DNA of 64,000 bases from Megaustenia siamemsis. Taxonomy: Eukaryota; Mollusca; Gastropoda; Stylommatophora; Ariophantidae. Every line of letters starts with the position of its first letter. Within the stretch, counting starts at the first letter, position 1. The stretch lies in contig JAVIAB010000041.1 in the NCBI GenBank assembly GCA_032433765.1, forward strand, positions 80,461,928 to 80,525,927. The letters run 5' to 3'. Positions 11,322 to 21,100 of the stretch are shown here, in pieces. A program made the position numbers and the translations under genes. The notes under the pieces were generated by a model that worked only from the letters and a program-made list of their open reading frames with translations, was not told where the DNA came from and searched no databases.

Positions 11322-12545
11322 TGATGTGAGCTACCATTTCGAAGTTAGATCAGGTGTAAGACAGGGCTGCGTACTATCACCTTTATTGTTTATTACAAAC
11401 ATGGACTATATATGCACGTTAGCCAACCTATCAGAGACAGAGGAGATCAACGAGCTTTTATTTGCTGACGATCAGGTACTAATACCTGGAAAAATAGAAG
11501 ACCTGCAAGAAGACTTGAATAGACTCAACAGCACAGGCATAAAATACAACATGAAAATCAACATCAACAAAAAAAAAAACATGAATGTCGCAAAAGAGAA
11601 ACAGAACATCAACATAACTATAGAAGGCAGGCAACTAAAACAGGTAGAGGAATTTAAATACCTAGGAAGTTTAGTGACAAACAACAATTCACAAACAGCA
11701 GAGATAGAATCAAGGTGTATCAAAACTTGTCAAATCATTGGACAGCTATCACCACTATTGTCCAACAAGGAAAAAACTCTAAAGGCAAAACGGGCACTCT
11801 ACAATACAATCTTCATCCCAACGTTGTGCTACCAATGCCAGTCCCGGACCCTAGATGCAAGAACAATAAGAAAAATAACCTCTACAAAGATGAAATGTGT
11901 TAGACGAATGACAGGAAACAGTCTGAGAGATAAGATCAGAAATGAAGAACTGAGAAAAAACCTAGGAATAGCCCCCGCCATAGAATATATATAAGGAAAC
12001 AACAGATAAAATAGTTTGGCGACGTGACAAGGCAGAAAGATCAATATATAACAAAACAACGAGTTTGGCCACGTGACAAGGCAGAAAGATCAATATACAA
12101 CAAAACAACGAGTTTGGCCACGTGACAAGGCAGAAAGATCAATATATAACAAAACAACGAGTTTGGCCACGTGACAAGGCAGAAAGATCAATATATAACA
12201 AAACAACGAGTTTGGCCACGTGACAAGGCAGAAAGATCAATATAGAACAAAACAACGAGTTTGGCCACGTGACAAGGCAGAAAGATCAATATACAACAAA
12301 ACAACGAGTTTGGCCACGTGACAAGGCAGAAAGATCAATATACAACAAAACAACGAGTTTTCCTTAAACGTAGCGAGAATACCAGACCCATGGGCCGACT
12401 ACAAAAAAAAATGGATTGACGGAATATTAGAAACACTAGGAAACATAACAGCAGCAGAGGCGAACAGATGAGCTAAAGACAGCAAATTATATCTCCCCTC
12501 GACGCTGAAAGGCAGATGAGGAAGGAAAAAAGAAGATGATTAAGA
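11322..12545 (+). mobile_element. LINE fragment, reverse-transcriptase domain to 3' end
   Basis: This plus-strand non-LTR retrotransposon piece encodes SGVRQGCVLSPLLF, the catalytic ELLFADDQVLIPG box near 11450-11490, QVEEFKYLGSLVTNN, FIPTLCYQCQSRTL and a WFGHV-type segment that decays after 11994. The open frame 11326-11994 ends in a stop, and the following coding remnant is expanded into a 49-bp tandem repeat at 12010-12360. The 3' end (12361-12545) still reads WIDGILETLGNITAAEA and ends in an A/G-rich AAGAAG tail. Closely related copies lie at 30216-31148 (plus) and 17925-18478 (minus). The copy is 5'-truncated and degenerate, and sits in the intron between the last two protease exons. Confidence 0.88.
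12010..12360 (+). repeat. 49-bp tandem repeat within LINE coding sequence
   Basis: Seven near-identical units contain TTTGGCCACGTGACAAGGCA followed by GAAAGATCAATATA and AACAAAACAACGAG. The sequence matches the conserved FGHVTR..D...TKQ segment of the surrounding LINE, so the array arose by amplification of retrotransposon coding sequence. The 49-bp period is not a multiple of three, so it destroys the reading frame. Confidence 0.93.
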
Positions 12546-13368
12546 CTGCTGTGATGTCATCGTTCTGTGTGCATGTAGAAAGTGACATATGATTGGATAC
12601 ATGGGGCAGACTTGTGCAGGGCACTGACCGGTCTTAATGGACTGCAGCGGCAACATGCTGATGTTAGACTGGGCAGACACTACGAAGCCACCGAGTTACT
12701 GTTCCTTGATGGTTTTACCAGGAATGTTCTCATAACTGCACACTGATTCAAGCGTGGCATGAGTAGAAATGAATTATTGCGTGGACAAATAACGGGTGTG
12801 CTTGCCTCATTTTTACAGTCATTATCAATACAGCAACATATCGTCACCTTATAACGAAACTGGACACCAATGGGGCTGCCGTGTGCATAACAGTGTTGGT
12901 TCTTTCATCGAACTATTCGATCAATTAAATTGATCGTTTCTTTTAGATCCTTGTAGCGTCGAGCAGGAAATGAAAAGCTAATAACAGACAGATAGTAGTT
13001 GGTGTGGTATTTAATGGCTTGTTGGTGGGTCAACACTTGGGGGGTCTTGGTTGTCATATTTTTGTTGTTGAAGTAATGAGAACTTCTTGTAAACATTCAT
13101 GACTAGGTTCAAAGGTCACAGCAGTGATGTTAACTGAGTAAACAATTCACAGACAACGAGACACATAAGGCTGTCATATCTTGCGTCAGTTAGGAGACTT
13201 TGTGCATGGATACAAAGATGTGGAAAAGATTGGATGTAAAAAAGGTAAATAAATATTGCGGATGTAAATACGTGGATAAATTTTGTGGATGTAAAGACGT
13301 GAATAACAGAAAGTTGTAGCTCTGAAAAGAAAGACGATGATGAGAGAGTTTAGATGATAAGGTCGTAC
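12546..13368. other. Single-copy intron sequence
   Basis: About 820 bases have no convincing coding, RNA or transposon signal. A weak degenerate run of GGATGTAAA-like words occurs at 13225-13300. The stretch ends at the donor site of the 13369-13420 exon. Confidence 0.6.
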
Positions 13369-13420
13369 CTTCCATTCTTGGAGCTAGAGGATCCTGCACA
13401 CACACGCCGATCTGGCACCA
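13369..13420 (-). CDS. Metalloprotease exon 6 of those seen: end of cysteine-rich domain
   Basis: This 52-nt exon lies between a CATCAG acceptor and a GAAG|GTACGA donor. It encodes WCQIGVCVQDPLAPRME plus one base. The pattern WC..G.CV.D..AP is the classic close of the ADAM/ADAMTS cysteine-rich domain, where a preceding GDGK segment leads into KWC...G.C. The preceding exon ends exactly in CGDGK in phase 0, giving K-W-C across the junction. The single leftover G joins AC of the next exon to make an aspartate codon. The recognisable motif, both splice sites and matching phase on both sides make this short exon secure despite its size. Confidence 0.85.
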
Positions 13421-13574
13421 CTGATGTGCGGAGAGAACAAGACAAGAGTCACGTCATTTACCCACCACACAAGTCAGTAATTTTAACTCAAATTCATTCA
13501 TTCTTAGTTCAATCATCTAAACAAAGGTCTTGAATGCATAAACGTTGAGGATAGACACGAGAGGCAAAGACAAG

Positions 13575-14079
13575 ATTAGTAACTTAGTAGCAGCAGCAGC
13601 AGGAGCCAGCAGCAGTAGTAGTAGCAGCAATAGTAGTGGTGGTGGTGGTAGTACTAACAGCAGCAGCAATAGTAGTGGTGGTGGTAGTAGTAGTAGCAGC
13701 AGCAGCAGTAGTAGTGGTGGTGGTGGTAGTAGTAGCAGCAGCAGTAGTAGTGGTGGTGGTAGTATTAGCAGCAGCAGTAGTAGTGGTGGTGGTGGTAGTA
13801 GTAGTAGTAGTAGCAGCAGTAGCAGTGGTGGTGGTGGTGGTAGTAGCAGCATTAGTAGTGGTGGTGGTGGTAGTAGTTGTAGTCGTAGCAGCAATAGTAG
13901 TGGTGGTGGTGGTAGTAGTAGTAGCAGCAGCAATAGTAGTGGTGGTAGTAGTAGCAGCATTAGTAGTGGTGGTGGTGGTGGTAGTAGTAGTAGTAGCAGC
14001 AATAGTAGTGGTGGTAGTAGTAGCAGCATTAGTAGTGGTGGTGGTGGTGGTAGCAGCAGCAGCAGTAGTAGTGGTTGTG

Positions 14080-14110
<31 letters not shown>

Positions 14111-16650
14111 CAGCATTAGTAGTGGTAGTGGTGGTAGTAGTAGCAGCAGAAGTAGTAGTGGTGGTGGTAGTAGTAGTAGAAGCAGCAGTAGTAGTGGTAG
14201 CAGCAGCAGCAATAGTGGTGGTGGTGGTAGTAGTAGTAGCAGCAGTAGCAGCATTAGTAGTGGTGGTGATGGTAGTAGCAGCAGCAGCAGCAGTAGTAGT
14301 GGTGGTAGTAGTAGTAGTAGAAGCAGCAGTAGTAGTGGTGGTAGTAGTAGTAGTAGAAGCAGCAGTAGTAGTGGTAGCAGCAGCAGCAGTAGTAGTGGTG
14401 GTAGTAGTAGTAGTAGAAGCAGCAGTAGTAGTGGTGGTAGTAGTAGTAGTAGAAGCAGCAGTAGTAGTGGTAGCAGCAGCAGCAGTATTAGTAGCAGCAT
14501 TAGTAGTGGTGGTGGTGGTAGTAGTAGTAGAAGCAGCAGTAGTAGTAGTAGCAGCATTAGTAGTGGTATTGGTGGTGGTAGTAGTAGTAGAAGCAGCAGT
14601 AGTAGTAGCAGCAATCGTAGAGTGGTGGTAGTAGTATCATCAACAGCAGTAGTAGTAGCAGCAATAGTAGTGGTGGTAGTAGTAGCAGCAGCAGTAGTAG
14701 TGGTGGTGGTGCTAGTAGTAGCAGCAGCAGTAGTAGTGGTAGTGGTGGTAGTAGTATCAGCAGCAGTAGTAGTGGTGGTAGTAGTATCATCAACAGCAGT
14801 AGTAGTAGTAGCAGCAATAGTAGTGGTGGTGGTGGTAGTAGTAGTAGCAGTAGTAGCAGCAGCAATAGTAGTGGTGGTGGTGCTAGTAGTAGCAGCAGCA
14901 GTAGTAGTGGTGGTGGTGGTAGTAGTATCAGCAGCAGTAGTAGTGGTGGTGGTGGTAGTAGTAGCAGCAGCAGTAGTAGTGGTAGTGGTGGTAGTAGTAG
15001 TAGTAGCAGCAGCAGTAGTTGTGGTGGTAGTAGTAGCAGCAGCAGTAGTAGTGGTGGTAGTGGTAGTAGCAGCAGCAGTAGTAGTGGTGGTGGTGGTAGT
15101 AGCAGCAGAAGCAGTAGTAGTGGTGGTAGTAGCAGCAGCAGTAGTAGTAGTGGTGGTAGTAGTAGCAGTAGCAGCAGTAGTAGTAGTGGTGGTGGTGGTA
15201 GTAGTAGCAGCAGCAGTAGTAGTGGTGGTAGTGGTAGTAGTAGCAGTAGTAGTGGTGGTAGTAGTAGTAGCAGCAATAGTAGTGGTGGTAGTAGTAGCAG
15301 TAGTAGTGGTGGTGGTGGTAGTAGTAGTAGCAGCAATAGTAGTGGTGGTAGTAGTAGCAATAGTAGTGGTGGTAGTAGTAATAGTAGTGGTGGTGGTAGT
15401 AGTAATAGTAGTGGTGGTAGTAGTAGCAATAGTAGTGGTGGTAGTAGTAGCAATAGTAGTGGTGGTAGTAGTAATAGTAGTGGTGGTGGTAGTAGTAATA
15501 GTAGTGGTGGTAGTAGTAGCAATAGTAGTGGTGGTAGTAGTAGCAGTAGTAGTGGTGGTGGTGGTAGTAGTAGTAGCAGCAATAGTAGTGGTGGTAGTAG
15601 TAGCAATAGTAGTGGTGGTAGTAGTAATAGTAGTGGTGGTGGTAGTAGTAATAGTAGTGGTGGTAGTAGTAGCAATAGTAGTGGTGGTAGTAGTAGCAAT
15701 AGTAGTGGTGGTAGTAGTAATAGTAGTGGTGGTGGTAGTAGTAATAGTAGTGGTGGTAGTAGTAGTAGCAATAGTAGTGGTGGTGGTAGTAGTAATAGTA
15801 GCAGTAGTAGCAGCAATAGTAGTGGTGGTAGTAGTAGCAGCAGCAGTAGTAGTAGTATCAGCAATAGTAGGGGTGGTGGTGGTGGTAGTAGTAGTAGAAG
15901 CAGCAGTAGTAGTAGTAGCAGCATTAGTAGTGGTGGTGGTGGTAGCATCAGCAGCAGTAGTAGTAGTAGCAGCAATAGTAGTTGTGGTAGTAGTAGCATC
16001 AGCAGCGGTAGTAGTAGTAGAAGCAATAGTAGTGGTGGTAGTAGTAGCAGCAGTAGTAGTGGTTGTGGTGGTAGTAGTAGCAGCAGCAGTAGTAGTAGCA
16101 GCAATAGTAGTTGTGGTAGTAGTAGCAGCAGCAGTAGTAGTAGTAGTAGTAGCAGCAATAGTAGTGGTGGTGGTGGTAGTACTAGCAGCATTAGTAGTTG
16201 TGGTAGTAGTAGCAGCAATAGTAGTGGTGGTAGTAGTAGCAGCAATAGTAGTGGTGGTAGTAGTAGCAGCAGCAGTAGTAGTAGCAGCAATAGTAGTGGT
16301 GGTAGTTGTAGCAGCATTAGTAGTAGTAGCAGCAATAGTAGTGGTGGTGGTAGTAGTAGCAGCAGCAGTAGTAGTAGCAGCAATAGTAGTGGTGGTAGTA
16401 GTAGCAGCAGCAGTAGTAGTAGTAGTAGTAGTAGCAGCAATAGTAGTGGTGGTGGTGGTAGTAGTAGCAGCAGCAGTAGTAGTAGCAGCAGCAGCAGTAG
16501 TAGTAGTAGCAGCAATAGTAGTGTTTATATTTATGTTAATATCAAGTTTATGTGTGTTTGTGTGGTGGTGGTAGTAGTAGCAGCAGTAGTAGTAGTAGTA
16601 GCAGCAATAGTAGTGGTGGTAGTAGTAGCAGTAATAATAGTATTATTATA
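13575..16650. repeat. 3-kb compound trinucleotide repeat (AGT/GGT/AGC)
   Basis: The region is a nearly pure trinucleotide tract about 3.07 kb long, built from AGT, GGT and AGC triplets with occasional AAT, ATT, ATC, AGA and TGT triplets. Higher-order blocks of 18-60 bases such as AGTAGTGGTGGTAGTAGTAG recur. Triplet phase is kept over long stretches, so several frames are open for hundreds of codons (Ser/Gly, Val/Ala, and Leu/Pro on the minus strand). Homopolymer-like peptides in every frame argue for repeat slippage rather than selection for a protein. A 45-base non-repeat interruption occurs near 16522-16566. The tract lies in the 5.9 kb intron between the CGDGK and WCQIGVCV exons. Confidence 0.95.
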
Positions 16651-16659
16651 ACTGCCGAC

Positions 16660-17060
16660 AGTCATAGCTGACTATCGTTTTTTGCAGCCCCCTCCCCCTC
16701 TCGAAATATTATTCGTTCTATTCTATGGCCATGTATTCCCTTTTTCTATGAACCTGTCTACTTCTTGTTTGAGTTGTAGCTTTACAGTGTGTTTCCAAAG
16801 ATTGTGGTCTACAGCTATGTCTTCCCAGGCTGCAGGGTTTATGTTCAGTCTTCATGTCACGTATACACACGTCTATCCATCGGAGTTTTGGGACCACCTT
16901 TTGCCATCTGCAAGTTGTCCATAAAGTATATCTTTTAGTATGCGCCCATCTTTCATGCGATGTACGTGACCAAGCCAGCGTGACCTACGCTGAGCAGCGG
17001 GTAGATGTTCGGGAGGCGTGAAAGCTCGAATATCCACGTGTGTCACTTTGTCCTTGCTGA
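16660..17060 (-). mobile_element. LINE fragment, C-terminal end
   Basis: The minus strand encodes the end of a LINE ORF2-type protein: DKVTHVDI, AAQRRSRWLGHVHRMKDG, RILKDILYGQLADGKR and, after frame breaks, VCIRDMK, NPAAWEDIAVDHNLW and VDRFIEKGNTWP with a TAG stop near 16722. The RRxRWLGHVxRMxDGRIxKDxLYGEL signature is common to a LINE family widespread in animals. At least two frameshifts, a missing segment after ADGKR, and loss of the catalytic region show that it is a dead 5'-truncated copy. The remaining 120 bases up to the CA-rich repeat show nothing recognisable. Confidence 0.85.
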
Positions 17061-17177
17061 TGAGACCAACGAATGGTCGAGGCTGGGATGACGTAACAAA
17101 TATATTTGGGGAGTGACGAGTTTGAGGGGAAGCGGCTGGGGAAGGGGTCATGAATCTGCATGTGATATCGTGCAACT

Positions 17178-17730
17178 CTGTCATCAATATATTGTAACAC
17201 ATAAACTCACACCACACACAAACTCACACCACACACAAATGCACATAAACTCACACTACACATAAACTCACACCACACACAAACACACATAAACTCACAC
17301 CACACACAAACACACATAAACTCACATAAACTCACATAAACTCACACCACACACAAACACACAAAAACTCACAACGCACACAAACACACATAAACTCACA
17401 CCACACAAAAACACACATGAACTCACAACGCACACAAACACACAAAAACTCACACCACACACAAACACACATAAACACACACCACACACATAAACTCACA
17501 CCACACACAAACACACATAAACTCACACCACACACAAACACACATAAACTCACACCACACACAAACACACATAAACTCACACCACACATAAACACACATA
17601 AACTCACACCACATAATATTAGAAACACATAAACTCACACCACACACATAAACTCACACCACGCACAAACGCACATAAACTCACACAACACACAAAAATT
17701 CACACCACACACATAAACTCACACACAAAA
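17178..17730. repeat. CA-rich 27-30-bp minisatellite
   Basis: The array is built from ACTCACACCACACACAAA and CACACATAA words, with period near 27-30 bases and variable spacing. It yields spurious Thr/His-rich (plus) and Cys/Val-rich (minus) open frames. The flanking 17731-17924 is single-copy intron in which nothing was recognised. Confidence 0.92.
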
Positions 17731-17924
17731 CATATTCTACAAGATGAATCCCACTAACGAGAGAGATGTGAGCTAACTCCAACATCCCCTTTTACTAGCA
17801 GCAACTTTCTCACTGAACGTATTTCCAATATACATAGACTACCAAATGTTTGCATCTAGACTTGTTTTCCTAAATCTTTTTTTGTTCGTATGAATATATC
17901 AACAAGCATTTACCCCTGAGCAAC

Positions 17925-18478
17925 CTCTACTTCTTTCCTTCCTCATTCATCTTTCAGCGTCGAGTGAATATATCATTTGTTGTCTTTTGCTCTTCTGTTG
18001 GCCTCTCCTACTGTTATGTTTCCTAGTGTTTCTAATATTCCATCAATCCATCTTTTGCTGGCCTCTCCTGCTGTTATGTTTCCTAGTGTTTCTAATATTC
18101 CATCAATCCATCTTTTGCTGGCCTCTCCTGCTGTTATGTTTCCTAGTGTTTCTAATATTCCATCAATCCATCTTTTGCTAGCCTCTCCTGCTGTTATGTT
18201 TCCTAGTGTCTCTAATATTCAATTAATCCATCTTTTGCTCGTCTGTTAACCTCTCTAGCTGTTATGTTTCCTAGTGTTTCTAATATTCCATCAATCCATT
18301 TTTTGCTTTTCTGTTGGCCTCTCCTGCTGTTGTGTTTCCTAGTGTTTCTAATATTCCATCAATCCATCTTTTGTTGGCCTCTCCTGTTGTTATGTTTCCT
18401 AGTGTTTCTAATACTCCATCTTGTCTTGGTCGGCCCTTGTGTCTGCTGTTCTCACAACTTTTATTAAAGGCATCTACA
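17925..18478 (-). mobile_element. LINE 3' fragment with 60-bp internal tandem repeat
   Basis: The minus strand reads GRPRQDGVLETLGNITTGEA, RWIDGILETLGNTTAGEANR and a 3' end that matches the end of the LINE at 11322-12545, including the LPSTLKGR-type end and GAGGAAGGAAAG tail. Between 17995 and 18420 the WIDGILETLGN segment is repeated about seven times with a 60-bp period (20 codons). Only the extreme 3' end of the element is present. Confidence 0.85.
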
Positions 18479-19008
18479 GACCTTATTGACTGAACTCTGC
18501 AAGCACCACAGGGTTGCCCTGCAGTGGATCCCGTCTCACTGTGGAATACCAGGAAATGAGAAAGCAGATCAGTTGGCAAAGGAAGGTTCAACAGGCACAC
18601 AACTAGATACACCAGTTACATACCATCATAAGAAACAGATAATCAAATCAATCAGAGGACCACAAGCCCCATATCAGGATGCCTTTCATAATATGAATAG
18701 ATATGAACAAGTTATCATTATACGCCTAAGAACAGGACACAATCGACTCCATAGTCACATGTATACAAAATTCAAGATCGGCACATCAACTACTTGTACA
18801 TGTGGACAGGCACCCCAGACTGCTGAACATATACTTCAAGACTGCACTGAATATAGTAGACTGAGGAAAATCCATTGGCCCATAGATACAACACTACAGA
18901 CAAAACTATATGGACCACTGCAAGAATTACAAAAGACAGTAAAATTCATACAGGAAACGACATTGCTGATATAGACAATACTTCGAGCGAACGAAAGATA
19001 GATAGATA
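18479..19008 (+). mobile_element. LINE fragment with RNase H domain
   Basis: The plus strand at 18486-18974 encodes LCKHHRVALQWIPSHCGIPG followed by NEKADQLAKEGS, a clear RNase H domain terminus (the SHCGIPGNEKAD signature), then TRLRTGHNRLHSHMYTKFKI and a zinc-knuckle-like CTCGQAPQTAEHILQDC. This arrangement is known from I-clade/Nimbus-type LINEs. The ORF ends in a TAG at about 18972, and a (GATA)n-like tail follows at 18993-19006. The copy lacks the reverse transcriptase and abuts the preceding, oppositely oriented LINE without a gap. Confidence 0.9.
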
Positions 19009-19355
19009 AAAGGCTCGGTGTGTTGTGATATTTTGACATATTACGTGGTCAAACCGTTTTTTCTATTGTTTCTCCATCTATCCTATGGCGAGAATTATTT
19101 CTAGCTTTTCTCTCAAACTGTTGTTATAATGAAACATACTCCGAAATGAGAAAACCATCTACCCATCAACCTCATTAAACATGGACACATTCTCTGTAAC
19201 TCTGATCGCCACCCTCACACCCAATATCTCCTTGAACTGTCATCACATTTTCTAGATTGTACCTCTTCTTCCTCTCTACCAACCAAACATGTCTTCCACA
19301 CATACTACCCCTTACCTTGTCAGCTCCTTCCTCACACACACACACTCTCCCTCAC
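19009..19355. other. Single-copy intron sequence
   Basis: About 350 bases have no coding or RNA signal that I can support. The right end is pyrimidine-rich and ends at the GTGAGG donor (minus strand) of the 19356-19478 exon. Confidence 0.6.
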
Positions 19356-19478
19356 CTTGCCGTCTCCACACGAAGTTTTCTCCAGCGCAAAGATACCCTG
19401 GTAGTAGCCAGCCTCGTCGGGCAACGCACACCACATTCTCCTACACATGCTGGGGTAGCCCTCGCGCAGCTGGAGACT
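19356..19478 (-). CDS. Metalloprotease exon 5 of those seen: cysteine-rich domain core
   Basis: This 123-nt exon (41 codons, phase 0 at both ends) is bounded by a TCTGACAG acceptor and an AAG|GTGAGG donor. It encodes SLQLREGYPSMCRRMWC, then ALPDEAGYYQGIF and ALEKTSCGDGK. The pattern C-x3-WC, a variable loop, then A.E.T.CGDGK is the core of the ADAM/ADAMTS cysteine-rich domain, and it leads straight into WCQIGVCV of the next exon. It also fits the preceding exon, which ends at GSYFGR in phase 0. It is easy to overlook because its open frame is short and lies against a minisatellite at 19488. The domain may mediate substrate or matrix recognition in the family. Confidence 0.85.
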
Positions 19479-19487
19479 CTGTCAGAC

Positions 19488-19840
19488 ATGAACACACAGA
19501 CATGAACACACAGCCATGAACACACAGACATCAAAACACAGACATGAACATACAGAGCTATCAACACACAGACATGAACACACAGAGCTATCAACACACA
19601 GACGTGAACATACAGAGCTATCAACACACAGACATGAACACACAGAGCTATCAACACACAGAGCTATCAACACACAAACATGAACATACAGAGCTATCAA
19701 CACACAGACATGAACACACAGAGCTATCAACACACAGACATGAACACGCAGAGCTATCAACACACAGACATGAACACACAGAGCTATCAACACACAGACA
19801 TGAACGCACAGACATGAACACACAGACATCAAGAACATTG
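19488..19840. repeat. 30-bp minisatellite (ACACACAGACATGAACACAC type)
   Basis: Roughly eleven units combine ACACACAGACATGAACACAC and AGAGCTATCA, with shorter units at both ends. It begins about ten bases upstream (in gene sense) of the 19356-19478 exon acceptor. Confidence 0.92.
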
Positions 19841-20519
19841 ACTAGATGTTCATGAAGTTTGTCTAGTTGATGAGATGTTCATTAAGTTTGTCTAGTCTGA
19901 GTCTGCTTGACGAGATGTTCATTAAGATTGAGTAGTCTGAGCCTAGTTGAAGAGATGTTCATTAAATTTGACTAGTTGATGAGATGTTAATTAAGTTAAT
20001 CTAGTCTGAGTCTACTTGACGAGATGTTCATTAAGTTTGTCTAGTCTGAATCTAGTTGATGAGATGTTCATTAAATTTGTCTAGTCTGAGACTAATTGAC
20101 GAGATGTTCATTAAGTTTATCTACTTGATGAGATGTTCATTAAGTTTGTCTAGTCTGAGACTACGTGGCGAGATGTTCATGAAGTTTCTCTAGTATGGGT
20201 CCAGTTGATGAGGTGTTCATTAAGTTTTACTAGTTGATGAAATGTTCATTAAGTTTGTCTAGTCTGAGTCTAGTTGATGAGCTGTTCATTAAGTTTGTCT
20301 AGTTTGAGTTTAGTTGATGAGATGTTCATTAAGATTGTCTAGTTGATGAGATGTTCATTAAGATTGTCTAGTTGATGAGATGTTCATTAAGTTTGTCTAG
20401 CCTGAGTCTAGTTGGTGAGATGTTCATTAAGTTTGTCTAGCCTGAGTCTAGTTGGTGAGATGTTCATTATATTTGTCTAGTCTGAGTCTACATGACGAGA
20501 TATTCATTAAGTTTGTCTA

Positions 20520-21100
20520 GTCTGATAACATCCGATGGAAGATGCAACACAGAAATAAAAAGCAGAATAGCTCAGGCCAAAGTAGCATTTCAGAAAATTA
20601 AAAATATCTTATGCAACAAATCTATGTCAATAGAAATGAGAAAGAGAGTTCATCGATGCTATATAGAACCAATTCTGAACTATGGAAGTGAATCATGGAC
20701 ATAAGATAAACAAATGAAAAGACGATTAGAGCCCACAGAGATGAGATTTCTCAGAAGAATGTTGAAAGTTCCCTGGACAGCTAAAAAGACAAATGAGAAA
20801 GTTCTCAAAGAGGCCAACACAAAAAGAGAGCTCTTAAAAAAACGTCAGAAAGAAGCAATCAATATTATTCGGGCACATCATGAGAAGAGGAAAGTTGGAA
20901 TACGTGGCTACAACTGGCAAAATAAAAGGAAAGAGAGATCGCGGACGACAAAGCGAGAAAGAGAGAAAATACTGTATATCTTGGTGTCATGGCATGGAAA
21001 ACAGTCAACAACAGAACTCATACGATGCACTTTGGATAGAAGATTGTGGAAGGACACGATCGCGAACGCCAACCGCTACGATACATGATGATGATGATGT
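20520..21100 (+). mobile_element. LINE fragment, copy A
   Basis: The plus strand encodes the post-active-site part of a LINE reverse transcriptase: LITSDGRCNTEIKSRIAQAK, EPILNYGSESWT, a stop, RFLRRMLKVPWTAKKTNEKV, and in another frame MRRGKLEYVATTGKIKGKRD. An in-frame TAA after SESWT and a frameshift near 20850-20890 show that it is dead. It ends in a (TGA)n/(ATG)n tail at about 21085-21100, typical of short-repeat-tailed RTE-like elements. The related copy at 59098-59890 (minus) shares LTSDGRC, EYIVTTGKI and RRDRG. Confidence 0.9.

Noticed and set aside
13545..16574. 1009-codon Ser/Gly then Val/Ala frame as a low-complexity protein
   Set aside because: It is a trinucleotide tract with several frames open on both strands, and the residue type switches where the triplet phase slips.
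16682..16924. 80-codon plus-strand frame
   Set aside because: It is the antisense of the LINE C-terminus at 16660-17060, which has recognisable motifs.
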